The position numbers and the translations under genes are program-made. Shown piece by piece: positions 38,611-47,528 of a stretch of 64,000 bases of DNA (its first letter is position 1; each line of letters begins with the position of its first letter). Below the pieces are notes generated by a model. The model saw only the letters and a list, made by a program, of their open reading frames with translations. It made no database searches and was not told the origin of the DNA. Origin of the DNA: Ruegeria lacuscaerulensis ITI-1157 (GTDB lineage: Bacteria; Pseudomonadota; Alphaproteobacteria; Rhodobacterales; Rhodobacteraceae); NCBI GenBank assembly GCA_000161775.1, contig GG704596.1:3119829-3183828 (forward strand), written 5' to 3'.

Positions 38611-38966
38611 TCCAAGGCCCCCTTCTTCCATTCATAGGCAAAGCCGATGGTCAGAACGCCCAGGAACACCATCATCGACCAGAAGCCGACATCGCTGAGA
38701 TCCTTGAAGCCCACGGCCCAGGGAAACAGGAACGCAATCTCGAGGTCGAAGATGATGAACAGGATCGACACTAGATAGAATCGGACATCGAACTTCATCC
38801 GCGCATCGTCGAACGCGTTGAACCCGCATTCATAGGCGCTGACCTTTTCGGGGTCGGGATTGCGGACAGCCAGAACGACAGCGGCCAGAATCAGGACGAT
38901 TCCAAGGCCCACGGCGACGGCCAGAAACACCAGGATCGGGAGATATTCCCGCAACAGCTCTTCCAC
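38601..38966 (-). CDS. nuoA: NADH-quinone oxidoreductase subunit A
   Basis: The 121-residue membrane subunit has three helices with the conserved [20 protein letters not shown] loop that contains the quinone-channel cysteine. It is the first gene of the nuo operon, with AAAGGAG upstream of the ATG, and lies downstream of a candidate promoter. Confidence 0.96.
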   Translation of the reverse strand: MEELLREYLPILVFLAVAVGLGIVLILAAVVLAVRNPDPEKVSAYECGFNAFDDARMKFDVRFYLVSILFIIFDLEIAFLFPWAVGFKDLSDVGFWSMMVFLGVLTIGFAYEWKKGALEWE

Positions 38967-39030
38967 GAGTGGCTCCTTTCCTGCGCATCCCGAACGAGAC
39001 GCGCCGTCAATTGGCGTGTTGACTGGACAT

Positions 39031-39059
39031 TCTCTATCCGCGCGGGGTCAGAGGGTCAA
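39031..39059 (-). promoter_or_regulatory. Candidate promoter of the nuo operon
   Basis: On the minus strand TTGACC (39059-39054) and TAGAGA (39036-39031) are separated by 17 bases, giving a good -35 and a weak -10. It lies 65-93 bases upstream of the nuoA start. No experimental support. Confidence 0.35.
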
Positions 39060-39081
39060 CCGAGCACAAGCGCGCATGGCA

Positions 39082-39093
39082 CCGAATATTCGG
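39082..39093. promoter_or_regulatory. Perfect 12-bp palindrome upstream of nuoA
   Basis: CCGAATATTCGG is a perfect palindrome lying about 25 bases upstream of the candidate -35 box of the nuo operon. This position suits an activator site. A second short inverted repeat (CAACGC/GCGTTG, 39099-39113) lies beside it. The binding protein is unknown. Confidence 0.3.
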
Positions 39094-39153
39094 CTTGCCA
39101 ACGCCCAGCGTTGCACTAGGCGCAAGCCCTTGGCTTCAAATGGTCGCGGGCGG

Positions 39154-39942
39154 TCAAACCTTACTATTCCATGAAGGTTTTCGCTTGTCGAAGAAAGCGC
39201 TGATTCCCTCATGCGCCTCGTCCGTTTCCCATCGGTCGACCAGCGCTCGGATCGTGTGGTCGATCACCGCGTCGTCGATGCGCGGCCCGAGGTCCCGAAC
39301 CAGCGCCTTTGCCGAGGCCACCGCGCCGGGCGCACAGGACAGGTAGGGCAGAACCTCGGCCTCGACCGCGTCGGCCAGCTGATCCGCAGGCACGGCCTTG
39401 GCCAGCAGCCCCAGCTCCACCGCCTCGGAGGCGTCGAACAGGCGTGCCGACATGAACACCCGCCGCGCGCGGGCCTCGCCCATGCGGGCGATGACGTATG
39501 GCCCGATGGTGGCCGGGATCAGCCCCAGCCGGGTTTCGGTCAGACCCATCTTCAGGCTGTCCACGCCGATGGCCACGTCGCAGACCGCGGCCATGCCCAC
39601 GCCACCGCCAAAGGCGTTGCCCTGCAGCGCGCCGATCAACGGTTTTGACAGGGTGTTCAGGGCGTTCAGCATCTCGGCCAGCTTGCGCGCCTCGACAAAG
39701 CGGGTCTCGGGGTCGGCGGCCATCTGGGCCTGCATCCAGCCCAGATCCCCCCCTGCGCAGAAGCTTTTGCCCGCGCCGGTCAGGACTACGACGCGCACGT
39801 CGTTGGTTTCTCCCAATTGCGCGGCGGCCTGGGTCAGCTCGGCGATCATCTGCGCCGACATCGCGTTGTGTTTTTCCGGCCGGTTCAGCGTCAGCTTGGC
39901 AACGCCGCGCGAGTCGGTGGAGATCGAGATGGTCTCAAACAT
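39154..39942 (-). CDS. liuC: Enoyl-CoA hydratase/isomerase family, probably methylglutaconyl-CoA hydratase
   Basis: The 262-residue crotonase-fold protein has the oxyanion-hole segments SAQMIAEL and GNAFGGGVGMAAVCDVAIG. Within this cluster it fits the hydration of 3-methylglutaconyl-CoA to HMG-CoA in leucine degradation. It lies nine bases after liuE. It could be another enoyl-CoA hydratase; the call depends on context. Confidence 0.85.
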   Translation of the reverse strand: MFETISISTDSRGVAKLTLNRPEKHNAMSAQMIAELTQAAAQLGETNDVRVVVLTGAGKSFCAGGDLGWMQAQMAADPETRFVEARKLAEMLNALNTLSKPLIGALQGNAFGGGVGMAAVCDVAIGVDSLKMGLTETRLGLIPATIGPYVIARMGEARARRVFMSARLFDASEAVELGLLAKAVPADQLADAVEAEVLPYLSCAPGAVASAKALVRDLGPRIDDAVIDHTIRALVDRWETDEAHEGISAFFDKRKPSWNSKV

Positions 39943-39951
39943 GTCAGCCTC

Positions 39952-40806
39952 TTATCCCGCCCGCATCGCGCGGGCCATTTCCGCCGCTTCGTTCAGCACG
40001 GCAGCGTCCAGTCCGGTGTCATAGCCCAGCCGCTCGAGATGCGCGGCAACGGCTTCGGTGGCCACATTCCCGGCCGCACCCGGCGCGTAGGGGCAGCCGC
40101 CCAATCCGCCTACGGCTGCGTCGAAAACGCGAACGCCCAGCGCAAGGGAAGCATCGATATTGTCGATCGCGCGCCCGTTGGTGTCGTGGAAATGCCCGGC
40201 AAGGCGGGTCGCGGGCACATATTCACGCACCGCCAGCAGCATCCGAGCGATGCTGTCGGGTGTCCCCTGCCCGATCGTGTCGCCCAGCGAGATCTCGTAA
40301 CAGCCGTGCGAGAACAGCAGGTCGGCCACCTCGGCCACCTTGGCGGGGGGCGTCGGCCCGTCATAGGGGCAGTCGGTCACGCAGGAAACATAGCCGCGTA
40401 CCGGCAGGTCGATATGGCGCGCCGCCTCGAGGATCGGGACGAACCGCTCGATGGATTCGGCGATGGTCGCGTTGATGTTGGCCTTGGAAAAGCCCTCGGA
40501 GGCCGAGGCAAACACCGCGATTTCATCCGCCCCGGCCGCCAGCGCGTCCTCATAGCCACGCATGTTCGGGGTCAGCGCGGCATAGCGCACGCCGGGGGCG
40601 CGGGTGATCCCGGCCAGAACCTCGGCGCTGCCGGCCATCTGCGGCACCCATTTGGGCGACACGAAACTGGCCACCTCGATCCGGCTGAACCCCGCCCGGC
40701 TGAGACAGTCGACCAGCGCGATCTTCTCGGAAACCGGAATTTCCCGCTTTTCATTCTGCAGCCCGTCACGCGGCCCCACTTCGAAAATCTCGACACGTTC
40801 CGCCAT
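39952..40806 (-). CDS. liuE: Hydroxymethylglutaryl-CoA lyase
   Basis: The 284-residue TIM-barrel enzyme cleaves HMG-CoA to acetoacetate and acetyl-CoA, the last leucine-degradation step. It has EVGPRDGLQNEKR at the N-terminus, HFHDTNGRAIDNI for metal binding, and the catalytic-cysteine signature region GGLGGCPYAPGAAGNVATE. Confidence 0.93.
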   Translation of the reverse strand: MAERVEIFEVGPRDGLQNEKREIPVSEKIALVDCLSRAGFSRIEVASFVSPKWVPQMAGSAEVLAGITRAPGVRYAALTPNMRGYEDALAAGADEIAVFASASEGFSKANINATIAESIERFVPILEAARHIDLPVRGYVSCVTDCPYDGPTPPAKVAEVADLLFSHGCYEISLGDTIGQGTPDSIARMLLAVREYVPATRLAGHFHDTNGRAIDNIDASLALGVRVFDAAVGGLGGCPYAPGAAGNVATEAVAAHLERLGYDTGLDAAVLNEAAEMARAMRAG

Positions 40807-40863
40807 GGCGGTGCCCTCCTGTTCAGTCCCGGCCCGCCCCGTTCAGGGCGGACGTTCAGGGTA

Positions 40864-42795
40864 TCAGTCGTCTTCCAGCCGGACCAGCGCCGCGCCCGCC
40901 TCGACCTGAGATCCCGCCTCGGCCAGAACCTCGGCCACGACACCGTCGCGGGCGGCCAGCAGCGAATGCTCCATCTTCATGGCCTCGAGGGTGGCCAGCC
41001 GGTCGCCTTCCTTCACCGCCTGTCCCGGCGCGGCGAACACCGCCTTGACCAGCCCGGGCATCGGCGCCTCGACCACGTTGGTGTCACCAGAGGCGCTGAC
41101 ATCGCGGTCCAGCGGGTCCAGCACCTCGAAGCTCACGCCATAGGCGTCGAACACGGTGACATCGTGGCCCGCAATCGCAACCGGAGGCATCGGCTGGGCG
41201 TCGATGATCCAGCGGCCGTTGACCCGTTCGGCGATCACGCTGGTTCCGCCGACCTGCCAGTCCTGCCGGTCTGGCCCTGCGACCTGGACGTCCAGATCCA
41301 GAACCTCGCCGTCGCGCTTCAGCTGAAGCGCCCGGTGCAGCGGGGCCCAGAGGGTAAATCCGGTGTCCTCGGAGGGTTTGTCCAGCCCGGTCGCGGCCAT
41401 CGCCGCCGCAACGGTCATTGCCGGGGTGACGGCGGGTTCGCACACCAGATCGTCCAGATCGCGGCCGATCAACCCGGTGTCCACATCGCCTGCCGCAAAC
41501 CCGGCGTGCCGGGTCAATGCGCCCAGGAAGGACAGGTTGGTGACGGTTCCCGCCACCTGCGTCCGACGCAGCGCGCGGTGCAGTTGTTGCAGCGCCACCG
41601 CGCGGGTCGGGCCGTGCACGATCACCTTGGCGATCATCGGGTCATACCACGGGCTGATCGTGTCGCCCGCGCGCACGCCGCTGTCGGCGCGGCAGCCGTG
41701 CGGAAACTCCAGATGGGTCAGGGTGCCCGTGGCGGGCAGGAACCCTTTGGGTACGTCCTCGGCATAGAGCCGGGCCTCGAAGGCATGGCCGTTGATCGAA
41801 AGCTCTGCCTGCCGCTTGGGCAGGCTTTCCCCGGCCGCGACCCGCAACTGCCATTCGACCAGGTCGATGCCGGTGATGGCCTCGGTCACCGGGTGTTCGA
41901 CCTGCAGGCGGGTGTTCATCTCCATGAACCAGAACCGGTCGGGGCGCAGCCCGTCCGAGGCATCGACGATGAACTCCACGGTGCCCGCGCCCTTGTAGCC
42001 GATGGCCTCGGCCGCGCGCACGCCCGCCTGCCCCATCGCTTCGCGCATCTCGGGCGTCATTCCGGGCGCCGGGGCTTCCTCGATCACCTTCTGATGGCGG
42101 CGCTGCAGCGAGCAGTCGCGTTCGAACAGATGCACGGCATGGGTGCCGTCACCAAAAACCTGAACCTCGATATGGCGGGGCTTGGCCACGAATTTCTCGA
42201 CCAGAACGGCATCATTGCCAAAGGCGGTTCGGGCCTCGCCCCGGGCGCTGTCCAGAGCGGCCGCGAAATCCGCCGGTCTCTCGACCAGCCGCATCCCCTT
42301 GCCGCCACCGCCGGCCACCGCCTTGATCAGAACCGGATAGCCGATGGTGTCGGCCGCGCCGGCCAGATGCTCGGGGTCCTGGTTGTCGCCGTGATAGCCG
42401 GGAACGACCGGGATGCCGGCCTGCTCCATCAGCGCCTTGGCGGCATCCTTCAGGCCCATCTTGCGGATCGCATCCGCCGAGGGGCCGATGAAGGTCAGGC
42501 CCGCGGCCTGTACCGCATCGACGAAATCAGGGTTCTCGGACAGAAACCCATAGCCGGGGTGGATCGCCTGCGCGCCGGTATCCAGCGCGGCCTGAATGAT
42601 CACATCCCCCTTCAGATAGCTGTCGGCCGGAGCCGCCCCGCCGATATGTACGGCCTCATCCGCCATCTGCACATGTTTGGCGGCCGCGTCCGCATCCGAG
42701 TACACGGCTACGCAGGCCACGCCCATCTTGTGCGCAGTTTCGATGACCCGGCAGGCAATCTCGCCCCGGTTGGCGATCAGGATCTTGTCAAACAT
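40864..42795 (-). CDS. liuD: Methylcrotonyl-CoA carboxylase biotin-containing alpha subunit
   Basis: The 643-residue protein has a biotin carboxylase domain (MFDKILIANRGEIACRV, GGGGKGMRLV, EMNTRLQVEHPVTE) and a C-terminal biotinyl domain with LEAMKMEHSL, whose lysine is biotinylated by BirA. The partner beta subunit is encoded at 43.2-44.8 kb, with an ASCH gene between. It carboxylates 3-methylcrotonyl-CoA in leucine degradation. I chose ATG 42795 on the typical start. Confidence 0.93.
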   Translation of the reverse strand: MFDKILIANRGEIACRVIETAHKMGVACVAVYSDADAAAKHVQMADEAVHIGGAAPADSYLKGDVIIQAALDTGAQAIHPGYGFLSENPDFVDAVQAAGLTFIGPSADAIRKMGLKDAAKALMEQAGIPVVPGYHGDNQDPEHLAGAADTIGYPVLIKAVAGGGGKGMRLVERPADFAAALDSARGEARTAFGNDAVLVEKFVAKPRHIEVQVFGDGTHAVHLFERDCSLQRRHQKVIEEAPAPGMTPEMREAMGQAGVRAAEAIGYKGAGTVEFIVDASDGLRPDRFWFMEMNTRLQVEHPVTEAITGIDLVEWQLRVAAGESLPKRQAELSINGHAFEARLYAEDVPKGFLPATGTLTHLEFPHGCRADSGVRAGDTISPWYDPMIAKVIVHGPTRAVALQQLHRALRRTQVAGTVTNLSFLGALTRHAGFAAGDVDTGLIGRDLDDLVCEPAVTPAMTVAAAMAATGLDKPSEDTGFTLWAPLHRALQLKRDGEVLDLDVQVAGPDRQDWQVGGTSVIAERVNGRWIIDAQPMPPVAIAGHDVTVFDAYGVSFEVLDPLDRDVSASGDTNVVEAPMPGLVKAVFAAPGQAVKEGDRLATLEAMKMEHSLLAARDGVVAEVLAEAGSQVEAGAALVRLEDD

Positions 42796-42800
42796 GGCCG

Positions 42801-43217
42801 TTACCCTTTCCCTGCCAGATCTTCCACAAGGCGAAACCGTTCGCAGACCAACTCCATCTTCGGATCGAAGCCGCCGTTTCTTTCGAAATATCTGCGATGA
42901 TCCTCGCGCCAGCCTTCCAGGCTGTCGTTTTCGCCCTCGGCCAGGGCAAACACCTCGTCCACATCGCAATAGCGCCGGACCGTCACATCGACTGTTTCAA
43001 TGACCAGCGCGGGCCGTCCGTCCCAGTCCAACGCGATGTCGCGGCGGCCTGCCTGCGGCATCGCCTCGCCACCCGCCGTAAAGTCGCGCAACGCGCCACA
43101 TGTCGCGGTCTTGTGCCCTGAGCGGACCAGAGCCAGCAATTCGTCGCACAATGCGCGGCTGTCGCCGAACTGAAAGGTCTCGGCCCCCGGATATCTTTCT
43201 TTCAAGCTTTCCAGCAT
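42801..43217 (-). CDS. ASCH-domain protein
   Basis: The 138-residue protein has a pattern typical of ASCH domains of the COG4405 kind: ETFQFGDSRALCDELLALV, SGHKTATC and the segment DWDGRPALVIETVDVTVRRY. ASCH domains are PUA-like beta-barrels thought to bind RNA. It sits between the two carboxylase subunit genes, 13 bases after liuB and five before liuD, and its link to leucine catabolism is unclear. Confidence 0.8.
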   Translation of the reverse strand: MLESLKERYPGAETFQFGDSRALCDELLALVRSGHKTATCGALRDFTAGGEAMPQAGRRDIALDWDGRPALVIETVDVTVRRYCDVDEVFALAEGENDSLEGWREDHRRYFERNGGFDPKMELVCERFRLVEDLAGKG

Positions 43218-43230
43218 CGAACCGCCCCCT

Positions 43231-44835
43231 CTACATCCGGAACACGCCAAAGCGCGTGTCCTCGATGGGTGCGTTCAGTGCGGCGCTCAGCGACAGGGCC
43301 AGCACGTCGCGGCTTTTGCGCGGGTCGATGATGCCGTCATCCCACAGCCGGGCAGAGGCATAAAGCGGGTGCGACTGTTCCTCGAACATTTCCAGCGTCG
43401 GGCGTTTGAATTCGGCCTCTTCTTCGGCCGACCATGTGCCACCCTGCCGTTCGATCCCGTCGCGTTTGACCGTTGCCAGAACACCGGCGGCCTGCTCGCC
43501 ACCCATGACCGAGATACGGCTGTTCGGCCACGTCCACAGGAAGCGGGGCTGATAGGCGCGGCCCGCCATGCCATAGTTCCCGGCCCCGAACGAGCCGCCC
43601 ACCAGCATGGTGATCTTGGGTACGCTTGTGGTGGCCACGGCGGTCACCATCTTGGCGCCGTGGCGCGCGATGCCTTCGTTCTCGTACTTGCGGCCCACCA
43701 TGAAGCCGGTGATGTTCTGCAGGAAGACCAGCGGGATCTTGCGCTGGCTGCACAGCTCGACGAAATGCGCGCCCTTCTGCGCGGCCTCGGAAAACAGCAC
43801 GCCATTGTTGGCGATGATGCCGACGGGGCAACCTTTGACATGGGCGAAGCCGGTCACAAGCGTCTCACCGAACCGATGCTTGAACTCGTCGAAGCGCGAG
43901 CCATCGACCAGACGCGCGATCACCTCGCGTATGTCATACGGCGTGCGCAGATCGGCCGGGACGACACCCAGGATTTCCTCGGGGTCATAGGCCGGGTCTT
44001 CGGGGTTGGCCCAGTCCACCGTCTGCGGCTTGTTCCGGTTGAACGAGCCAACGGCCCGGCGGGCCAGAGCCAGCGCGTGCGCGTCATCCTCGGCCAGGTA
44101 ATCGGCCACACCCGAAAGGCGCGTGTGCACGTCGCCGCCGCCCAGGTCCTCGGCGCTGACGACCTCGCCCGTCGCGGCCTTGACCAGCGGCGGGCCAGCC
44201 AGAAAGATCGTGCCCTGTTCCTTGACGATGATCGTCACGTCGGACATGGCCGGAACATAGGCGCCGCCCGCGGTGCACGAGCCCATGACCACGGCGATCT
44301 GCGGGATGCCCTTCGCGCTCATCCGGGCCTGTTTGTAGAAGATGCGGCCGAAATGGTCGCGGTCGGGAAAGACCTCGTCCTGGTTGGGCAGGTTCGCGCC
44401 GCCGCTGTCCACCAGATAGATGCAGGGCAGATGGTTTTCCTCGGCGATCTCCTGCGCGCGCAGGTGCTTTTTGACCGTCATCGGATAATAGGTACCGCCC
44501 TTCACGGTCGCGTCGTTGCAGACCACCATGACCTCTTGCCCCTGCACCCGGCCGATCCCCGCGATGACGCCGGCACAGGGGGCCGCGCCACCATACATGC
44601 CATGCGCCGCCGTCGCGCCGATTTCCAGAAACGGAGACCCCGGATCGAGCAGGTTCGCCACCCGCCGGCGCGGCAGCATCTTGCCCCGCGACACATGGCG
44701 GTCGCGCGATTTCTCGCCCCCGCCCATGCGCGCGGCCTCGGCAGCGGCAGAGATTTGCGCCAGCGCATCGAGATGCGCTGCGCGGTTTGCCTTGAAGCCC
44801 TCAGAGGCAGGCATGGCTTTGGATGTGAGTTTCAT
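43231..44835 (-). CDS. liuB: Methylcrotonyl-CoA carboxylase carboxyltransferase beta subunit
   Basis: The 534-residue protein has the carboxyltransferase fold with [57 protein letters not shown] and [16 protein letters not shown]. It transfers CO2 from biotin to 3-methylcrotonyl-CoA. Its ATG overlaps the zinc-ribbon gene stop by four bases. Confidence 0.93.
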   Translation of the reverse strand: MKLTSKAMPASEGFKANRAAHLDALAQISAAAEAARMGGGEKSRDRHVSRGKMLPRRRVANLLDPGSPFLEIGATAAHGMYGGAAPCAGVIAGIGRVQGQEVMVVCNDATVKGGTYYPMTVKKHLRAQEIAEENHLPCIYLVDSGGANLPNQDEVFPDRDHFGRIFYKQARMSAKGIPQIAVVMGSCTAGGAYVPAMSDVTIIVKEQGTIFLAGPPLVKAATGEVVSAEDLGGGDVHTRLSGVADYLAEDDAHALALARRAVGSFNRNKPQTVDWANPEDPAYDPEEILGVVPADLRTPYDIREVIARLVDGSRFDEFKHRFGETLVTGFAHVKGCPVGIIANNGVLFSEAAQKGAHFVELCSQRKIPLVFLQNITGFMVGRKYENEGIARHGAKMVTAVATTSVPKITMLVGGSFGAGNYGMAGRAYQPRFLWTWPNSRISVMGGEQAAGVLATVKRDGIERQGGTWSAEEEAEFKRPTLEMFEEQSHPLYASARLWDDGIIDPRKSRDVLALSLSAALNAPIEDTRFGVFRM

Positions 44836-45215
44836 AGGACCTCCACCGAGAACACTTTACGGAAGAAACGGGCGCGCAAAAGAACCAGCAAAAACGTGCC
44901 GAAAACCAATAAGCTCAAGGTACCTGCGATTATCCGCAAGTCACCGCCAGACCCGATAGTGAGCACCAACAAAAGTGCCAGGGAAAAAAACATAGAAAGA
45001 CCAAGCACTAGGGGAAGAACTATCCCCATCAGAATTGCTGAAATGCTGTATCGCCACCGCAAACGAATGTTTGATCGGCAATTTGAACACTGACAACATT
45101 CGTTGATCACGTATCCGGTCACTCCTCCGCGAACTGTCGTCAACAACGCAAACGCGGGCTGCATTTCATTGCACTTTGGGCAGCGAAACCCGGAGATTCT
45201 CGAAAAAAGGGTCAA
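44832..45215 (-). CDS. Zinc-ribbon membrane protein of unknown function
   Basis: The 127-residue product has CPKC (residues 12-15) and CCQCSNC (41-47), a likely zinc ribbon, followed by two hydrophobic helices (about 58-85 and 92-113). It begins at TTG (45215) that overlaps the ligase stop, preceded by GGGGGAAG. The DNA is clearly more AT-rich than the neighbours, suggesting a later insertion into the liu operon. No family recognised beyond the zinc ribbon. Confidence 0.7.
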   Translation of the reverse strand: MTLFSRISGFRCPKCNEMQPAFALLTTVRGGVTGYVINECCQCSNCRSNIRLRWRYSISAILMGIVLPLVLGLSMFFSLALLLVLTIGSGGDLRIIAGTLSLLVFGTFLLVLLRARFFRKVFSVEVL

Positions 45216-46735
45216 GACACTTCCCCCGCAGCCCGCGCCTTCAACTCTTTCCGGATCACTTTCCCCGTCACCGTCATCGGCAACTCATCCAAAAACGCCA
45301 CCTCGCGCGGGTAAGAATACTGCGCCAGACGGTCCTTGACCCAATCCTGCAACTCGGCACCCGAGGCCTCAGCCCCCGGTTTCAACACCACATAGGCCTT
45401 CACGATCTCGGTCCGCAACGGGTCAGGCTTGCCGACCACGCCCACGGTGGCCACCGCCGGATGGGTCAGCAGGCAATCCTCGATCTCGGCCGGGCCGATG
45501 CGGTAACCCGCCGAGGTGATCACGTCATCCTCACGGCCGACAAAGCGCAGATAGTCGTCCTCCCACACGCCGCGGTCACCGGTGATCAGCCAATCGCCGC
45601 GAAACTTCTCGGCCGTGGCCTGCGGGTTGTTCCAGTATTCCAGCAGCATCGAGGCCGAGCCGCGCCGGATGGCCACGTCGCCCTCGGCGTCGGTCGGGTT
45701 GCCCGCGGCGTCAATCACCGCGACCTCATGCCCCGGCACCGGTTTGCCGATACAGCCCGGGCGCACGGGGAAATCCTCGGCACAGGAGGACACCACCATG
45801 TTGCATTCGGTCTGGCCGTAGAATTCGTTGACCGTCAGACCAAAGGCCCGCTGCCCCCACGCCAGCATTTCCGCGCCCAGCGGCTCACCACCCGAAGCCA
45901 CGGACCGCAGGCCGGGGATCGTCACGTCGGCGGCCTTGAGCATCCGCAGCGCCGTGGGCGGAAAGAACACGTTGCGCACGCCGCCGCGCGCGATCACATC
46001 CGCGCAGGCCTCGGGGGTAAACTTGTCGAGCCGCGCGGCAACGACCGGAATGCCCAGCGCCAGCCCCGGCATCAGCACGTCGAACAACCCGCCGATCCAG
46101 GCCCAGTCGGCCGGCGTCCAAAGGCAGTCGCCCGCGCGCAGGTGGTTGTGGCTGATCGAAACGCCCGGCAGATGCCCGGTCAACACCCGGTGCCCATGCA
46201 GCGCGCCCTTCGGCTTGCCCGTCGTGCCCGAAGTATAGATCAGCACCGCCGGATCCTCGGGGCCGGTGTCAGCGAAATCCACGGCAGGCCCGTCCGCCCC
46301 CAGCTCGGACACGATCAGCGGCTGCGCCAGATCGCCCAGCATATCCGCGCCCTCGCCGTCGGTCAGCACATACCCGGCCCCCGCATCGCCGATGCGCGAG
46401 GCCAGGGCATCGCGCTTGAACAGCTTGAACAACGGCACCGAGATGGCACCGATCTTCCAGATGGCCAGATGCGCGGCCGCGCACCATGGCGACTGGCTGA
46501 GCAGCACGCCGACCCGGTCGCCGGGTTGCACGCGGCCCAGCAACCCGCGCGCCAGCCGGTCGGTCATCTTTCCAAGTTCACCATAGGTGATCTCGGTCAC
46601 AGCCGCCGAAGACAGATCGAGGATCGCCACCTGCTCGGCGGGCCGCGACAGGCATTGGCGCGCCATGTTCAGCTTGGACGGCATGTCCCAGCCCTCACGC
46701 TGACGCAAACCGGGTATGACCTCAACGGGACGCAC
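45212..46735 (-). CDS. AMP-dependent acyl-CoA synthetase/ligase
   Basis: The 507-residue protein has the adenylation motif TSGTTGKPKGALHG (A3) and later core GRRDDVI-like GREDDVITSAGYRIGPAEIED and C-terminal catalytic lysine in TVTGKVIRKEL. It forms an acyl-CoA via an acyl-AMP. In the liu cluster it may activate acetoacetate, isovalerate or a similar short acid; the substrate is inferred. It probably starts at GTG 46735, since the conserved WDMPSKLN lies upstream of the next ATG-based core. Confidence 0.85.
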   Translation of the reverse strand: MRPVEVIPGLRQREGWDMPSKLNMARQCLSRPAEQVAILDLSSAAVTEITYGELGKMTDRLARGLLGRVQPGDRVGVLLSQSPWCAAAHLAIWKIGAISVPLFKLFKRDALASRIGDAGAGYVLTDGEGADMLGDLAQPLIVSELGADGPAVDFADTGPEDPAVLIYTSGTTGKPKGALHGHRVLTGHLPGVSISHNHLRAGDCLWTPADWAWIGGLFDVLMPGLALGIPVVAARLDKFTPEACADVIARGGVRNVFFPPTALRMLKAADVTIPGLRSVASGGEPLGAEMLAWGQRAFGLTVNEFYGQTECNMVVSSCAEDFPVRPGCIGKPVPGHEVAVIDAAGNPTDAEGDVAIRRGSASMLLEYWNNPQATAEKFRGDWLITGDRGVWEDDYLRFVGREDDVITSAGYRIGPAEIEDCLLTHPAVATVGVVGKPDPLRTEIVKAYVVLKPGAEASGAELQDWVKDRLAQYSYPREVAFLDELPMTVTGKVIRKELKARAAGEVS

Positions 46736-46799
46736 TGTGATTTTCCATTGTTTTACAGCCCCTTGGACGAAGGAGGCGATGCGCCGAAGTCGACGGGAT

Positions 46800-46813
46800 T
46801 TGATGCAGATCAG
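46800..46813 (+). promoter_or_regulatory. Candidate FNR/FnrL box upstream of ompW
   Basis: TTGATGCAGATCAG matches the FNR consensus TTGAT-N4-ATCAA at nine of ten conserved positions. It lies about 52-72 bases upstream of the ompW start. A CACTAT-like -10 (46836-46841) would place the box near -41, the position for class II activation. OmpW is FNR-activated in E. coli. Confidence 0.5.
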
Positions 46814-46871
46814 AGTCCCGCCGCTGCCGGACGACCACTATCGGCCTGCAAACGAAACCAAAGGCATGAAA

Positions 46872-47477
46872 ATGACCAAGAAACTCGCCATCCTTGCGCT
46901 TTCCACCGCCGTCGCCGCTCTGTCGACCCCCGCCTTCGCCCAGTCGCAGGGCGACTGGACCCTGGGTATCGGCGTCGGGTATCTGGACCCGAAATCCGAC
47001 AACGGTACGCTGGCCGGATTCAGCGCCGAGATCGACTCGGACACCCGCCCGATCTTCACCGCCGAATATTTCATTCGCGACAACCTGGGCATCGAACTGC
47101 TGGCCGCAACCCCGTTCAAGCATGACGTCACGCTGGGCGGAAGCGTCGATGCCGGCAGCGTCAAGCACCTGCCGCCGACCCTTTCGCTGAACTATCACTT
47201 CCCGACCAACAGCGCCTTCAAACCCTATGTCGGTGCGGGTCTGAACTATACCATCTTCTTCGACGAGGAATCGCCGCTGGGCGATCTCAAGGTCGACGAC
47301 TCGTTCGGCGTGTCGCTGCAGGCCGGCCTGGACTATATGGTCACGGACAATGACGCGGTTCGCCTGAACGTCCGCTGGTTCGACATCGACTCGGACGTCA
47401 CGCTGAACGGCGCGAACATCGGCAAGGCCGAGATCGATCCGTGGCTGGTCGGCGTGTCCTACGTCCATCGCTTCTGA
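46872..47477 (+). CDS. ompW: OmpW-family outer membrane beta-barrel protein
   Basis: The 201-residue protein has a signal peptide ending AFA-Q and an eight-strand barrel pattern, with the OmpW motifs ATPFKHDV, KHLPPTLSLNYHF, FKPYVGAGLNYTIFF and a terminal phenylalanine (HRF). It forms a small hydrophobic channel. I favour ATG 46872 (AAAGG seven bases upstream) over ATG 46866. It is the only plus-strand gene in this block, ends at a clear terminator, and is preceded by an FNR-like box. Confidence 0.9.
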   Translation: MTKKLAILALSTAVAALSTPAFAQSQGDWTLGIGVGYLDPKSDNGTLAGFSAEIDSDTRPIFTAEYFIRDNLGIELLAATPFKHDVTLGGSVDAGSVKHLPPTLSLNYHFPTNSAFKPYVGAGLNYTIFFDEESPLGDLKVDDSFGVSLQAGLDYMVTDNDAVRLNVRWFDIDSDVTLNGANIGKAEIDPWLVGVSYVHRF

Positions 47478-47492
47478 TCCTTCAATTGGATA

Positions 47493-47526
47493 CGCCTCGC
47501 CGTGACCTCGTCGGCGAGGCGTTTTT
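47493..47526 (+). terminator. Rho-independent terminator after ompW
   Basis: A perfect 10-bp stem CGCCTCGCCG/CGGCGAGGCG with a nine-base loop is followed by five T. It lies 16 bases after the ompW stop and just before the convergent ivd stop; the hairpin may also stop the minus-strand transcript. Confidence 0.85.
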
Positions 47527-47528
47527 CT

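Noticed and set aside
39006-39023. GTCAA-N8-TTGAC inverted repeat near nuoA as a Crp/FNR site.
   Set aside because: The arms are in the reverse order and spacing is too wide for a Crp/FNR box.
39817-42900. A very long open frame on the plus strand opposite the liuC-liuE-liuD genes (and similar long ones opposite nuo genes).
   Set aside because: It is an antisense shadow of well-recognised high-GC genes: the encoded protein is a low-complexity His/Arg/Gly/Pro-rich sequence with no domain, and the minus-strand genes have full motif evidence.
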